Positions 45,872 to 56,155 are shown, counted from the first letter of the stretch. The stretch: 64,000 nucleotides of DNA from Rhodospirillaceae bacterium (GCA_002720855.1 PBIN01000005.1:1-64000), one strand, 5' to 3'. The notes: a model not told the origin generated them from the letters alone. Translations and numbers: made by a program.

Positions 45872-46531
45872 CTATTCAGCGGCTTGCGTATTGTTTGTTG
45901 GAAGGTAGTTATCCTCGATGGTTCTTTTATTCATTGAGAATACGCTTTCCACGGTTGTGTAATCTTTATACCCAAGTCGAGCAATTACCTTCATTTTAAG
46001 CGTATCAACCAACCCGTCATCGGTGATGTAGTCGTCATTGATATGTACGCCGACGACCCGGCCAAACACGACATGGTGGACTGACTCTGGCGCATGGCCG
46101 GGTAGAACCACCGTTTGATGGTATACACATTCGAAATGTGCCGGAGATTCGGCCACGCGCGGCGGTTTGACCTGTACAGAAGGGGCCGGCGTTAACCCAA
46201 CCTCGGCAAGCTCATCAACATCTGGGTCTGTAATCCAGCTGGAATCATTCATCTTATCTTTCGTGTCATAAGTCGCGATGTTGAAGACGAATTCTCCCGT
46301 TTCCTCTGCATTGATTACTGAGTCCTTCTTCGTGCCGTCTTCCCGGGACCCACCCGAAAACAAAACGAATGGCGGGTTATAGGATAAGCCGTTGAAGTAA
46401 CTAAACGGTGCAAGATTTCCAACGCCGTCTTTGCTGATTGTGCTTATCCATCCAATTGGTCGCGGTACTGTCAGGGCTTTGATGGGATTGAAGGGAAGAC
46501 CGTGATCGTTTTTATCTGCGTCGAAATACAT
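45872..46531 (-). CDS. Flavin reductase family protein (FMN-binding split barrel)
   Basis: The 219-residue protein begins with the family pattern PFNPIKALTVPRPIGWISTIS and has APFSYFNGLSYNPPFVLFS and FVFNIATYD, the FMN-binding split-barrel core. Such proteins reduce FMN/FAD for a partner monooxygenase or act as flavoprotein oxidoreductases. No flavin-dependent monooxygenase is next to it; the oxygenase in this run (48549-49370) is of the iron/2-oxoglutarate type. Confidence 0.87.
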   Translation of the reverse strand: MYFDADKNDHGLPFNPIKALTVPRPIGWISTISKDGVGNLAPFSYFNGLSYNPPFVLFSGGSREDGTKKDSVINAEETGEFVFNIATYDTKDKMNDSSWITDPDVDELAEVGLTPAPSVQVKPPRVAESPAHFECVYHQTVVLPGHAPESVHHVVFGRVVGVHINDDYITDDGLVDTLKMKVIARLGYKDYTTVESVFSMNKRTIEDNYLPTNNTQAAE

Positions 46532-46599
46532 TTATTTGCCCGGTTGATTGAACTTGGCTGTATTAGACAGCGCGGCAGCCGGTTTGAAAAGGTGGAATG

Positions 46600-47529
46600 C
46601 TATTGCGCGACAAGAGGCGCGATATAGGCAAGAACCGGTGGGAGCGTTATAGCCGCCAATATCGTTTGAACCGACAAAATGGCAGCCATTAACGGTGCGT
46701 CACCGCCCATTTGACGGGCCAGTATATAAGAAGCCGGAGATGCCGGGGCACCGCCATACAGGACGACAATTGCTAGCGGAAGCCCGGTTATTCCAAATTG
46801 ATGGCAAAGAACGATGGCGACAATTGGCATGACGCAAAGCTTCAGAAGAACAGATGTACTTATTGCTACTATGCGGGACCGATCGAGCACGATTACCAGT
46901 CCGGCACCGATGCATAATAAGGCAATCGGTAAGGTTCCCCGATCAAGTATCGAGAGGAAAGTCATCAGCCAATCCGGCATCGGAATAGAAAGTGTGTTGA
47001 TTGCCCAGCCAATCGCGCAGCCGATGATTATCGGATTCTGAATGAGTTGCACTGGAACGCGCGCCCAATTGGGTTTTCCCGAACCGGCATAGGCGGAAAT
47101 AAAAGGAACCAGGGACGTGTTGATAAAGGGCATCATGACCGCAAGAAAATAAGCACATAGGGCGACACTTTGTGGTCCATACAAAGCATCGCCTATAGCA
47201 AAGCAGATATAGGCATTGATGCGCGTTGCCCCTTGTAAAACTGAAGTGTAGGCAGGGCCGTCTATTCGTAATATTGGCTTAATAATAAGCGCGAGAACGA
47301 TCATACAGGTGCCAAGAGAGAGAATCGTCAGCGCCATTGGCCCGACGGGCATTGTTGAAAGGTCGGATTCGGTGATGCTCCGGATGATAAGCGCCGGCAA
47401 AAGTACGTAATAGGTAAGCTTTTCCGCAGGCGCCCAAAACGCATCTCCGGGGAACCCTGTTCTCTTAAATACGTAGCCAGCCACGATAAGCAAAAAAATC
47501 GGCAAAATCGTAGTAGCTATCGCAAGCAT
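46600..47529 (-). CDS. AEC family transporter (auxin efflux carrier-like)
   Basis: The 309-residue membrane protein has about ten helices. The N-terminal LPIFLLIVAGYVFKRTG and the C-terminal YGGAPASPASYILARQMGGD are typical of the AEC/MdcF group, which moves organic acids such as malonate or malate. It is in the same orientation as the oxygenase, dehydrogenase and reductase around it. Confidence 0.88.
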   Translation of the reverse strand: MLAIATTILPIFLLIVAGYVFKRTGFPGDAFWAPAEKLTYYVLLPALIIRSITESDLSTMPVGPMALTILSLGTCMIVLALIIKPILRIDGPAYTSVLQGATRINAYICFAIGDALYGPQSVALCAYFLAVMMPFINTSLVPFISAYAGSGKPNWARVPVQLIQNPIIIGCAIGWAINTLSIPMPDWLMTFLSILDRGTLPIALLCIGAGLVIVLDRSRIVAISTSVLLKLCVMPIVAIVLCHQFGITGLPLAIVVLYGGAPASPASYILARQMGGDAPLMAAILSVQTILAAITLPPVLAYIAPLVAQ

Positions 47530-47616
47530 GGAGACAGGAACTTTCCTAGCTATTTAGTTTCAAGCGATTTGATTTATGCCCTTGTTATCGCCCGGCTGGC
47601 GATGGTGCAAGTTTCG

Positions 47617-48546
47617 TCAGTAACCCGCTTCGCGATCAACAAGCTGAAGGATAGGTTCTCCTGCCCGAAGCCGTCGGACATTTTCAGCGATTTGCGGAGC
47701 AATACTGGCAGGCCGCGTCTTGCGTGCGGTATGTGGCATCAATGTGATTTTTGGATGTGACCAGAATGGATGTTCGCTAGGCAACGGTTCTTGCCGATAG
47801 ACATCAAGGGTAGCGCCATTGAGATAACCCGTGTCGAGCGCCTCAATTAAATCGGCATCGACGACGTGTTGGCCACGGCCAATATTGATGAAGTTGGCCC
47901 CCTTCGGCAGCATCGAAAATGTTTTTGCACAAAGAATGTCTTCTGTTTCTGCTGTCACCGGCAGGACATTGATCAGAATTTCGGTTCTTGCGAGAAATTT
48001 GCTAAGCGCATCGGTGCCGTGAAAGTTCTCAATTCCCTCGGTGGAATTTGGCGTGCGAGTCCAGCTCGCAAGTTGAAACCCAATGTCGCGAAGTAGAGTA
48101 GCGCAAGGCGTCGCAATAAGACCCATACCCATAATCCCGACACGACGCTCACACGCCTCCAAAACTTCGGGTTTCTCCCAGACACCCTTGCGTTGATTTT
48201 CGACAAAAAAGGGCATGTTGCGATGATGCCGCAGGACGTGCAGCAGCACATACTCGGCAATCATACGATCGCCATTGAGATCGCCCGCGCGAGCAACGGG
48301 AATGTCCGCCGGCAATTCGGGATCAGCCAACAAACTATCAACCCCGGCCTGTAGTCCTATTATAAGCTTTAAATTTGGTAGACGGGCAAAAACGCCAGGC
48401 ACCTTATGTGCGAACAGCGCAACATCAACCTTTGAAAGGTCATCGGCTTCGATATTGGTTTTCAGATCTTCGTTCGGCAGGGCGTCTTTTATTGGTGTAA
48501 TCCACCTGTCAGGTGGGCCTATTGTGGACGCCAGCAGAATACTCAT
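47617..48546 (-). CDS. D-2-hydroxyacid dehydrogenase (glyoxylate/hydroxypyruvate reductase A-like)
   Basis: This NAD(P)H-dependent enzyme interconverts 2-oxo and 2-hydroxy acids. From ATG 48546 (309 residues) it has the dinucleotide loop GIMGMG (137-142) and the catalytic Arg224 (NIGRGQHV), Glu253 (RQEPLP) and His272 (MPHTA). A longer start at 48618 would run into the preceding gene. It begins two bases after the PhyH-family gene, a strong sign of shared function. Confidence 0.9.
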   Translation of the reverse strand: MSILLASTIGPPDRWITPIKDALPNEDLKTNIEADDLSKVDVALFAHKVPGVFARLPNLKLIIGLQAGVDSLLADPELPADIPVARAGDLNGDRMIAEYVLLHVLRHHRNMPFFVENQRKGVWEKPEVLEACERRVGIMGMGLIATPCATLLRDIGFQLASWTRTPNSTEGIENFHGTDALSKFLARTEILINVLPVTAETEDILCAKTFSMLPKGANFINIGRGQHVVDADLIEALDTGYLNGATLDVYRQEPLPSEHPFWSHPKITLMPHTARKTRPASIAPQIAENVRRLRAGEPILQLVDREAGY

Positions 48547-48548
48547 TT

Positions 48549-49370
48549 TTACTGTTCGTACGGCGCCTTCATAGAGGTCCGATACCTTTCCCACGCGACA
48601 TCCAGTGCTGCCAAGCATTCCGGATCCATATGTTCTTTGGCTTCAATGTCCGGTGCCCAATGTCCGAAATTATCCTCTCCGCGAACCAGCGTGCCCGTGG
48701 CTCCCTCAAATTGAGTCTGCCGGACATGTGGTGCACAGATGTGAATTGCATATCCTATACGAGGCATATTCGAAGGGTTAGGCATCGAACTATGGACGGT
48801 CTTATTGTGATGAACCGACATTTCCCCGGCACGCAATTCCAAATCGACGACCTCATTTTCATCCACACCTTCGATCGTTTGACCGCGTGCGAGGAGATTA
48901 TCAGGATCGAAAGTTTCAACATGCTTCATTACGGCATCGCCTTCATGTGAGCCAGGGATAATGCGAACGCAACCGGTTTCGCGGGTGCTGTCGGAGAAGG
49001 CCACCCATGCCGTAATCGATTCCGCCGGATCGAATCCGTAATATGTGGAGTCCTGATGCCAGGATACAAACCGGTGGTCGTTAGCCTTCTTTGTAAAGAA
49101 GCTCGAGCCCCAAACAACAATGTCCGGGCCGATCAAATCTTCGATGGCATCGAGGATTTTGCTGTTTCGGGTAAGCTTGGTCAGCCAGGGAAACGGAAGG
49201 TGCGCTTTGATACGAAACTTACTTTGCGCTTCACACCCAATCTCCTGTTCAAGGTCTTCAAACTTTCTACGGAAGTCATCAGCCTCTTCGGCTTCGATTA
49301 CCTTGATAGGTGCAATCGCCCCTTGTGTATGATAGCGATCAACTTGTTCATCTGTGAGCAGCTTTGGCAT
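48549..49370 (-). CDS. Phytanoyl-CoA dioxygenase (PhyH) family protein
   Basis: This is an Fe(II)/2-oxoglutarate oxygenase that hydroxylates its substrate. The 273-residue protein has the iron triad His105 and Asp107 (WHQDSTYYG) and His193 (NKTVHSSMPN), plus the 2-oxoglutarate Arg204. It starts with an excellent GGAGG site. Substrate is unknown. Coupled to a 2-hydroxyacid dehydrogenase it may open a short catabolic route in which hydroxylation creates the dehydrogenase substrate (inference). Confidence 0.9.
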   Translation of the reverse strand: MPKLLTDEQVDRYHTQGAIAPIKVIEAEEADDFRRKFEDLEQEIGCEAQSKFRIKAHLPFPWLTKLTRNSKILDAIEDLIGPDIVVWGSSFFTKKANDHRFVSWHQDSTYYGFDPAESITAWVAFSDSTRETGCVRIIPGSHEGDAVMKHVETFDPDNLLARGQTIEGVDENEVVDLELRAGEMSVHHNKTVHSSMPNPSNMPRIGYAIHICAPHVRQTQFEGATGTLVRGEDNFGHWAPDIEAKEHMDPECLAALDVAWERYRTSMKAPYEQ

Positions 49371-49497
49371 ATTTTCCTCCGCAATTTTTCTTCGATGATT
49401 TTTTTAAAGAATGACAGCGAATCCACTTTCCGCCAAGACAAGTGTTTAATAGGTTCGCAATAAAATTTCGGCGTATGCTGCATCCGGGGAGGCAAAA

Positions 49498-50790
49498 TTG
49501 GCTGACGACAAAAAGTCTAAAAAGGGGTCCCTGCGAGTAAAATTGATCTCGCTTGGCGCAGTCGTATGTGCGTTGGTCGTCCCGATGGTGGTTTATCTCG
49601 CCTACGACCTTATAAAGACAAAGATGTCACCATGCGGTGAAATTTTTCAACAGACCGCCAACACTTTCGAAAGTGAAATTGAATTTCTTAAATCAAAGGG
49701 AAAAATTGTACTCGGAAGTAATAAGGTAGCGGAACTCACAGAACGCGCTCAGATGACAGCGATCAATATGGAAACCTGCTGCATTGTATTTGGCGCAGGC
49801 AAACGTGATCCTGAGAAATTTCTGCAATGCAAGGCATCAGCCCGAGAATATGATTCCAATTTAAAGAAGGTCGTCTCCGCCGTTAAACAGGCGGTTGCGG
49901 CAGAATCGGAGAAAGCCTCATCAGCGATCAGCAAAGCGCGCCGTGAACTGGACGCCGTGGTCAAAGAAACGCAAAAAGTTTCGAAAGATTTCAACAAGCA
50001 ACTGATTCAGGCGAAGAAAAACCAAGTTTTGGAAGAGCTAAAAAATACCCCGCCTGCGGAAATCAAAATTGAGGCCCAAGAGAAAGAACCCAACAGCGAT
50101 TTATTAAATACAAATGCGATCAACCTGGGCAAATGGGTGACTGCGGCAATCAACGCAAATAACGATGCGGACTTTTACGCGTTTGTGACTCCGAAGGAAC
50201 ATCGTGATTGGATCGCTGTCGAATTGGAAAACCGATCTACGTCTTTACGACCAAAGCTACAGCTTTTTAATTCTGAAAAGAAATACTTGGACGAGCGATA
50301 CAATGGTACAAATGGCGCAAATCTTTCGTATCGTTTTGTTGCCGCGCCCAACACCAAATACCTTCTAAAAGTTGCCAACTACAACAATCGTTCGCGCGGT
50401 GCCTACTTGGTTCGTGTGGTGCCAACGCAATTGTACGATAGATTTGAACCCAACGAGACAATTCTCCTCGCAAAGCCAATCTCACTTGCAACACCGATAC
50501 AAGCCAACTTAATGGATCGGGGTGATATTGATTATTTCAAGATTTCCACCGGAACCAAATCGGGGACGCTGACGGCAAGGCTTGAAAACCGTTCGACCAC
50601 CTTGCGTCCAAAACTGCAGATATTTGATGCTGATAAAATTTACCGGGCCGAAATTTATAACGGCACGCGGGGTGCCAACCTGTCGCTCATCCGGAAAAAC
50701 GTCAAAGCAGGTCAGTCCTATTTCATCCGGGTTGATAATTATAATAATAGGTCTGCAGGAGATTATACGCTGACAGTTTTTGTGAAGTGA
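49498..50790 (+). CDS. Membrane-anchored protein with two repeated PPC-like beta domains
   Basis: The 430-residue protein starts at TTG with GGGGAGG upstream. It has one N-terminal membrane helix (about 13-37), a Cys-containing helical region, a long coiled coil (about 120-180), and two homologous domains at about 200-306 and 317-428. The copies share ENRST-S/T-LRPKLQ-L/I-F, YNGT-x-GANLS and NYNNRS-x-G-x-Y, and resemble bacterial pre-peptidase C-terminal (PPC) domains. The beta domains are probably periplasmic. Function is unknown; no protease domain is present. Confidence 0.75.
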   Translation: MADDKKSKKGSLRVKLISLGAVVCALVVPMVVYLAYDLIKTKMSPCGEIFQQTANTFESEIEFLKSKGKIVLGSNKVAELTERAQMTAINMETCCIVFGAGKRDPEKFLQCKASAREYDSNLKKVVSAVKQAVAAESEKASSAISKARRELDAVVKETQKVSKDFNKQLIQAKKNQVLEELKNTPPAEIKIEAQEKEPNSDLLNTNAINLGKWVTAAINANNDADFYAFVTPKEHRDWIAVELENRSTSLRPKLQLFNSEKKYLDERYNGTNGANLSYRFVAAPNTKYLLKVANYNNRSRGAYLVRVVPTQLYDRFEPNETILLAKPISLATPIQANLMDRGDIDYFKISTGTKSGTLTARLENRSTTLRPKLQIFDADKIYRAEIYNGTRGANLSLIRKNVKAGQSYFIRVDNYNNRSAGDYTLTVFVK

Positions 50791-50798
50791 TTTTTTAT

Positions 50799-51302
50799 CT
50801 AGTCCCAACTATCCGGATTTTGCCCGTCTGATTGACCAGCTTTGTTGGCAAGGAAGTCCAGTGCACCTTGCAAAATATATGCTGCCGCCATCTTGTCGAC
50901 ATTCTCCGCCCTCTTGGCACGCGACATATCTGCTTCGAGCATTGTCTTCGTTACAGCGACTGTAGACAGCCGCTCGTCCCAAAAGGCCATCTCCATATCA
51001 AAATGCGCTTCAAGATTTCGACCGAACTGGCGAACAGACTGACATCGCGGACCCTCCGTGCCATCCATATTCACCGGAAGACCGATAATCAAGGCGGCGA
51101 CTTCGTGCTCAACGCAGATATCCAGAAGCTCCGTCGCCGTATTCGAAAACTTTTTCAGGATTAATGTTTCCATCGGTGTGGCGACAGTTCGCGAAAGATC
51201 AGACAGGGCCAACCCCACAGTTTTTTCTCCAACATCGAGTCCAAGCAATCGCCGGTTGGGCGGCAGGAGATTTGTAAAGTCTATAAGCTTGCGAACCGTC
51301 AT
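50799..51302 (-). CDS. ruvX: Putative Holliday junction resolvase / pre-16S rRNA nuclease
   Basis: YqgF/RuvX is an RNase H-like nuclease linked to processing of the 16S rRNA 5' end. From ATG 51302 (167 residues) it has GLDVGEKTVGLALSD with Asp23, IIGLPVNMDGTEG, DERLST (109-114), and the C-terminal Asp136 in VDKMAA. The longer reading from 51461 adds 53 residues foreign to the family. It diverges from gatC, an order common in alphaproteobacteria. Confidence 0.92.
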   Translation of the reverse strand: MTVRKLIDFTNLLPPNRRLLGLDVGEKTVGLALSDLSRTVATPMETLILKKFSNTATELLDICVEHEVAALIIGLPVNMDGTEGPRCQSVRQFGRNLEAHFDMEMAFWDERLSTVAVTKTMLEADMSRAKRAENVDKMAAAYILQGALDFLANKAGQSDGQNPDSWD

Positions 51303-51424
51303 GACCGGTGCTACCTTCCGCGCGCTCAAATTTGGGTGAATTTCGGCAAAAAGCTGCGGCTTTTCATCGAATGACCTCGGTAAAAGAGACACCCCTGAAC
51401 CATTTGCTTTGAGACGAATACGCC

Positions 51425-51715
51425 ATGTCGGTTGACAAATCCACCGTGGCTCGCATTGCACAGCTAGCCCGTATTAAGGTTCCTGAAGAAGATCTCGACG
51501 CGCTTGCCGACGAATTGTCAAAAATTGTCGGTTGGGTCGAGCAGCTCGATGAGGTTGATACCGAAGGTGTTGCGCCAATGGCGTCGACTGCGGAGGGCAC
51601 CGTTTTGCGGCAGCGCGATGACGTCGTTACAGATGGTGATTGTCGTGATGACGTCCTTTCGAACGCTCCCGAGAGCGAAAAAGGGTATTTCGTTGTGCCG
51701 AAGGTGATCGAGTAA
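51425..51715 (+). CDS. gatC: Asp-tRNA(Asn)/Glu-tRNA(Gln) amidotransferase subunit C
   Basis: GatC is the small subunit that holds GatA and GatB together. The 96-residue protein has the usual start [15 protein letters not shown] and the C-terminal [12 protein letters not shown] pattern. Its stop overlaps the gatA start by one base (TAATG). Confidence 0.95.
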   Translation: MSVDKSTVARIAQLARIKVPEEDLDALADELSKIVGWVEQLDEVDTEGVAPMASTAEGTVLRQRDDVVTDGDCRDDVLSNAPESEKGYFVVPKVIE

Positions 51716-53187
51716 TGGCCTCGCTTACCGATCTAACTTTGACAGAGGCACAAACCGGTCTCGCTTCCGGTGACTTTTCATCAAAGGAATTGACCGAAGC
51801 ACACATAACGGCGATCGAGGGTGCGCGCGATCTTAATGCGTTTGTCATCGAGACGCCGGAACGCGCCATCGAAGATGCCGAAAGGTCAGATAAACGTCGT
51901 GCCTCCGGAGAGGTTGGTGGCATTGAAGGGTTACCGATTGCAATTAAAGATTTGTTTTGCACCAAAGGCGTTCAGAGTACGGCTGCGTCGAAAATGCTTG
52001 AGGGCTTCGTACCACCCTATGAATCCACGGTAACGGCGCAAATGGTTGAAGCAGGCATGGTGATGCTTGGAAAAACCAATCTCGATGAGTTCGCGATGGG
52101 CTCGTCGAACGAGACCAGCTATTTCGGTCCGGTGGTAAATCCCTGGAAGCGGAACTCCGATGACCAACCGCTCGTGCCGGGCGGATCATCAGGCGGTTCA
52201 GCGGCGGCAGTTGCGGCCCGGCTTTGTCTTGCAGCGACGGGAACGGATACGGGTGGATCAATCCGGCAACCGGCATCTTTTTGCGGCATCGTCGGAATGA
52301 AGCCGACTTATGGACGATGCTCGCGCTGGGGTATCGTCGCATTTGCATCGTCGTTGGATCAGGCAGGGCCGATGACCCGTACGGTAAGAGATTCAGCGCT
52401 GCTCTTGCAGTCGATGGTCGGGTTTGACCCGAAAGACACCACGTCGGCCGACGTTCCTGTCCCTGATTTTCAGGCCGCGCTGGGTCAGGATATCAAGGGC
52501 TTGAAAATTGGTATCCCCAGCGAATATCGCCTCGACGGAACTGATCCCGAAATTTTGGGGCTCTGGGATCAGGGAATTAAGTGGCTTGAAGAGGCCGGTG
52601 CAGAAACAGTCGAGGTCAGCCTGCCCAGAACAAAATATGCGCTGCCTGTCTATTACATTATCGCACCTGCGGAAGCGTCATCGAACCTCGCTCGCTATGA
52701 CGGCATGCGTTACGGGCTGCGTGTGGAGGGGGACACCCTCACAGACGTTTATGAGAATACGCGCGGTGAAGGATTTGGTGCCGAGGTACGCCGCCGGATT
52801 CTGATGGGGACCTATGTCCTTTCCGCAGGATATTACGACGCTTATTACATCAAAGCCCAGAAAGTCCGAAAACTGATTGCCGACGAGTTTTCGGTAGCGT
52901 TTGAACAGGTCGATGCGATCCTGACGCCAACGGTTCCGAGCGCCGCTTTTGCCCATGGTGAGAAAAGCGATGATTTGCTGGCAATGTATCTCAACGATGT
53001 CCTGACAGTGCCGGCAAGCCTCGCCGGTCTTCCGGGAATCTCCGTCCCGGCCGGGTTGTCGTCCGATGGACTGCCATTGGGATTGCAGCTGATCACCAAG
53101 GCGTTCGATGAGGAAACGCTGTTCCGCGTAGCTGATGTTATCGAGCAATCGGCCAAATTTACCGGGCGGCCGGATATGAAAGCGTAG
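51715..53187 (+). CDS. gatA: Asp-tRNA(Asn)/Glu-tRNA(Gln) amidotransferase subunit A
   Basis: GatA releases ammonia from glutamine for transamidation of mischarged tRNA. The 490-residue amidase-signature protein has the Ser-cis-Ser-Lys triad: Lys78 (IAIKDLF), Ser158 ([10 protein letters not shown]) and nucleophile Ser182 ([10 protein letters not shown]). It is translationally coupled to gatC. The presence of GatCAB implies an indirect route to Gln-tRNA(Gln) and/or Asn-tRNA(Asn). Confidence 0.97.
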   Translation: MASLTDLTLTEAQTGLASGDFSSKELTEAHITAIEGARDLNAFVIETPERAIEDAERSDKRRASGEVGGIEGLPIAIKDLFCTKGVQSTAASKMLEGFVPPYESTVTAQMVEAGMVMLGKTNLDEFAMGSSNETSYFGPVVNPWKRNSDDQPLVPGGSSGGSAAAVAARLCLAATGTDTGGSIRQPASFCGIVGMKPTYGRCSRWGIVAFASSLDQAGPMTRTVRDSALLLQSMVGFDPKDTTSADVPVPDFQAALGQDIKGLKIGIPSEYRLDGTDPEILGLWDQGIKWLEEAGAETVEVSLPRTKYALPVYYIIAPAEASSNLARYDGMRYGLRVEGDTLTDVYENTRGEGFGAEVRRRILMGTYVLSAGYYDAYYIKAQKVRKLIADEFSVAFEQVDAILTPTVPSAAFAHGEKSDDLLAMYLNDVLTVPASLAGLPGISVPAGLSSDGLPLGLQLITKAFDEETLFRVADVIEQSAKFTGRPDMKA

Positions 53188-53194
53188 GCCCGTC

Positions 53195-53518
53195 ATGCGT
53201 TATCATTTTTGGTATGTCCTCATTCATATCGGCCTTGGCGTTGTCGGGTATCAGTATTTCACCTTCACCAATATTGGCGGAATTTACGCGTTCGGCGCGG
53301 CGCTAATCGTTCAGGCCTATGCTATTTACGAAATTCATCGCGATGCCAAACCGAAGTTCGATGCCTCGCTCCAGTCTGCGGAGAGTTTTAGGGCTGCTGA
53401 GGAGATGAAAACGGATTACCGCAAGCGCTTGGGACGCCTGTGGCTCACACGGTCTTGCATGTATGCGCTGTTAACATTGCTATCGACGATGGCGGTGCGC
53501 GGAGGCGTAGAACAATGA
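53195..53518 (+). CDS. Small membrane protein between gatA and gatB
   Basis: The 107-residue protein has two hydrophobic helices at the start (about 5-22 and 26-44), a charged cytoplasmic middle ([13 protein letters not shown]...[12 protein letters not shown]) and a third helix near 85-100. I know no function. It lies 7 bases after gatA, and its stop overlaps the gatB start (ATGA), so it is translated as part of the gat operon. Confidence 0.75.
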   Translation: MRYHFWYVLIHIGLGVVGYQYFTFTNIGGIYAFGAALIVQAYAIYEIHRDAKPKFDASLQSAESFRAAEEMKTDYRKRLGRLWLTRSCMYALLTLLSTMAVRGGVEQ

Positions 53519-54975
53519 GTGAAAAAAATCTGATAAAGGGACAGACGGGCGATTGGGAGGTCGTAATCGGGCTTGAAGTCCATGCGCAGGTGATCGCCGA
53601 AGCAAAACTGTTCTCGGGCGCCGACACATCATTTGGTGCGGAACCGAACGAACAGGTCTCGCTGGTTGATGCGGCGATGCCTGGAATGCTGCCGGTCATC
53701 AACAAAAAGGCCCTAGAGCAGGCCGTTCGCACCGGTCTCGGCATCAAGGCTCAGATCAACCGGTTTTCCGTTTTTGACCGGAAAAACTATTTCTATCCCG
53801 ACTTACCGCAGGGTTATCAGATTTCTCAATTCAGCGATCCTATCGTAGGTAAGGGCGAGATCGTCATCGATATGGAAGACGGTGAAAGTCGCACGGTAGG
53901 AATTACACGTATTCATCTTGAACAGGACGCTGGCAAAAGCGTCCATGATATGGACCCCATCAGCACTTATGTCGATCTGAACCGTTCCGGTGTACCACTA
54001 ATGGAGATTGTCTCTGAGCCTGATCTCCGGTCAGCAGACGAAGCGGCGGCCTATCTTACGAAGCTGCGGGCAATCCTCCGCTATCTCGGGACCTGTGACG
54101 GTAATATGGAGCAGGGCAGTATGCGATGCGATGCCAATGTGTCTGTTCGTAAGCCCGGTGACGACCTTGGCACACGTTGCGAGATTAAGAATGTAAACTC
54201 GATCCGATTTGCCGCACAGGCCATCGAATATGAAGCGCGCCGTCAGATCGAAGTGATTGAGGGTGGTGGCACGATAGATCAGGAAACACGACTTTTTGAT
54301 GCCAATAAAGGTGTGACGCGGTCGATGCGTTCCAAGGAAGAGGCGCATGACTATCGTTACTTCCCCGATCCGGACCTCTTGCCGGTTAATCTCTCGGAAG
54401 AGTTCGTTGAAGAAATTCGCGCGAGCCTGCCCGAACTTCCTGACGAGAAAAAAGATCGTTTTGTTTCTGAGTTCGGTCTGTCGGCCTATGACGCAGATGT
54501 TCTTGTCGCCGAAAAGGCGATAGCCGAGTACTTCGAAGAAGCGGCCAAAGGTCAGGATGCCAAGACCGTCGCCAACTGGGTGACCAGCGATCTGTTCGGT
54601 TATCTGAATAAAGAAGGGCTGGAAATTTCAGAATCGCCTGTTTCCGCCAAACAATTGGGTGCATTGGTTGGTCTGATATCCGATAGCACGATCTCCGGCC
54701 GAATTGCGCGGGATGTGTTTGCCGAGATGTGCGCCAGTGGCAAAGACCCCGGCGATATTGTTGAGGAAAAAGGTCTGAAGCAGGTCTCGGACTCGGGCGA
54801 GCTGGAAGGCATTGTCGATGAGGTGATCGCGAAAGGTACAGCTCAGGTCGAGCAATACAAATCTGGCAATGAAAAAATTATAGGCTGGTTTGTCGGACAA
54901 GTGATGCAGGCGACAAAAGGCCAGGCCAACCCGCAAATGGTCAACGAGATTCTACGCAAGAAGCTCACCGATTAA
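53515..54975 (+). CDS. gatB: Asp-tRNA(Asn)/Glu-tRNA(Gln) amidotransferase subunit B
   Basis: GatB phosphorylates and amidates the misacylated tRNA. From ATG 53515 (486 residues) it has the signature [36 protein letters not shown] and the C-terminal YqeY-like tail domain. A GTG further upstream (53440) lies inside the preceding gene and is rejected. Four-base overlap with the small membrane protein gene. Confidence 0.97.
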   Translation: MSEKNLIKGQTGDWEVVIGLEVHAQVIAEAKLFSGADTSFGAEPNEQVSLVDAAMPGMLPVINKKALEQAVRTGLGIKAQINRFSVFDRKNYFYPDLPQGYQISQFSDPIVGKGEIVIDMEDGESRTVGITRIHLEQDAGKSVHDMDPISTYVDLNRSGVPLMEIVSEPDLRSADEAAAYLTKLRAILRYLGTCDGNMEQGSMRCDANVSVRKPGDDLGTRCEIKNVNSIRFAAQAIEYEARRQIEVIEGGGTIDQETRLFDANKGVTRSMRSKEEAHDYRYFPDPDLLPVNLSEEFVEEIRASLPELPDEKKDRFVSEFGLSAYDADVLVAEKAIAEYFEEAAKGQDAKTVANWVTSDLFGYLNKEGLEISESPVSAKQLGALVGLISDSTISGRIARDVFAEMCASGKDPGDIVEEKGLKQVSDSGELEGIVDEVIAKGTAQVEQYKSGNEKIIGWFVGQVMQATKGQANPQMVNEILRKKLTD

Positions 54976-55250
54976 TCTCCGGTCTTAGGTTTTTCACCCT
55001 TCACTTCATCGAAAATCCGCTTAGCTGCACGGCCAGCAAACCGTCCGGGCTCATTTGTCGGTCGGGTTTCATCGGCAATTTTCTTAATATCGTCGCGGGT
55101 GTTTTCAATGCGTGGCTTCGCTGCCGACCAGGCAGCTTCGGCACGCGGTTTGATTTCCTCGCGATAGGTTTGTGCTGCCTTTTTCTGCACACGTTCATCC
55201 GACGCTATTCGACGCGCGGCATGAAACAGAAGAGTGCGTAATATGGGCAT
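54972..55250 (-). CDS. Small charged helical protein of unknown function
   Basis: The 92-residue protein is rich in Ala, Arg, Glu and Lys and predicted to be almost wholly helical ([23 protein letters not shown]). No family is recognised. It converges on gatB with a four-base overlap of the stops. Codon use looks normal for the region, which supports it as a real gene. Confidence 0.65.
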   Translation of the reverse strand: MPILRTLLFHAARRIASDERVQKKAAQTYREEIKPRAEAAWSAAKPRIENTRDDIKKIADETRPTNEPGRFAGRAAKRIFDEVKGEKPKTGD

Positions 55251-55384
55251 GGTGAATCTAGTTTAACGCAACAAAATTCTAATCGTTAGGAATTTCCCGC
55301 CAGAATCCCGTTGAGTTCGACAATTTCTCGTCTCATCATGATGATCAACAAGCCAGTTGGTTAAACAATTCGCAGGGGAAAATC

Positions 55385-56104
55385 ATGATCGATCTCTACA
55401 CGTGGGGCACGCCGAACGGCCATAAAATCCACATCATGCTTGAGGAGACAGGTCTCGACTACACAGTTCATCCTGTAAATATCCGGGCCGGCGAGCAATT
55501 TGAAGAGGACTTTCTTTCTTTTAGCCCCAACAACCGGATCCCGGCAATGATCGACCGCGATGGCGAGGGTGGCAACGAAATTTCTGTCTTCGAATCTGGC
55601 GCTATGCTGATCTATCTTGCCGACAAGACCGGCCAGTTTATGCCGTCTCTCGCTGACGACCCCGTCGGACATTATGACGTACTGCAGTGGCTAATGTTCC
55701 AAATGGGAGGGGTGGGGCCGATGTTTGGCCAGGCAGGTCATTTCCGTAACTACGCCCGCGAACGGGCTTCGGAGGAAGAGCTTCAATACGGGATTGATCG
55801 ATATACGAACGAAGCCCATCGGCTTTACGGAGTTCTCGATCGGCAACTTGCAAAGCGCGATTACCTGGCGGGCGATTATTCGATCGCCGATATGGCGGTT
55901 TGGCCTTGGTGCATGGCACCTGATCGGCGCGGCGTCGATCCTGCCGATTTTCCCAATGTTTTGCGCTGGTTTGATACCATTAATGCGCGGCCAGCGGTTC
56001 AAAAGGCTGTGCAGGTCCTCGAAGTGGAATCCCAGCGCCCTGCTGTTCATGACGAAAAATCATGGTCGATCATGTTCGGCGACCGTCAGTTTGGAAAGGC
56101 TTGA
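55385..56104 (+). CDS. Glutathione S-transferase family protein (first of four)
   Basis: The 239-residue protein has a thioredoxin-like N-terminal domain with TPNG (9-12), IPAMIDRDG, and FESG (69-72), which bind glutathione, and a helical C-terminal domain. MFQMGGVGPMFGQAGHF and GDYSIADMAVWPW place it with the YghU/YfcG/Ure2-like group, whose members use Thr/Asn and often show disulfide reductase activity. AGGGGA precedes the ATG. It is closest to the copy at 63093. Confidence 0.92.
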   Translation: MIDLYTWGTPNGHKIHIMLEETGLDYTVHPVNIRAGEQFEEDFLSFSPNNRIPAMIDRDGEGGNEISVFESGAMLIYLADKTGQFMPSLADDPVGHYDVLQWLMFQMGGVGPMFGQAGHFRNYARERASEEELQYGIDRYTNEAHRLYGVLDRQLAKRDYLAGDYSIADMAVWPWCMAPDRRGVDPADFPNVLRWFDTINARPAVQKAVQVLEVESQRPAVHDEKSWSIMFGDRQFGKA

Positions 56105-56155
56105 TCGTACGACCATATCTCATTGGTGGGCAGCCTACGTTAGGGACGGTCACAA

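Noticed and set aside
51303-51461. 53-residue N-terminal extension of ruvX
   Set aside because: Family members begin shortly before GLDVG, and the extension would overlap the gatC start.
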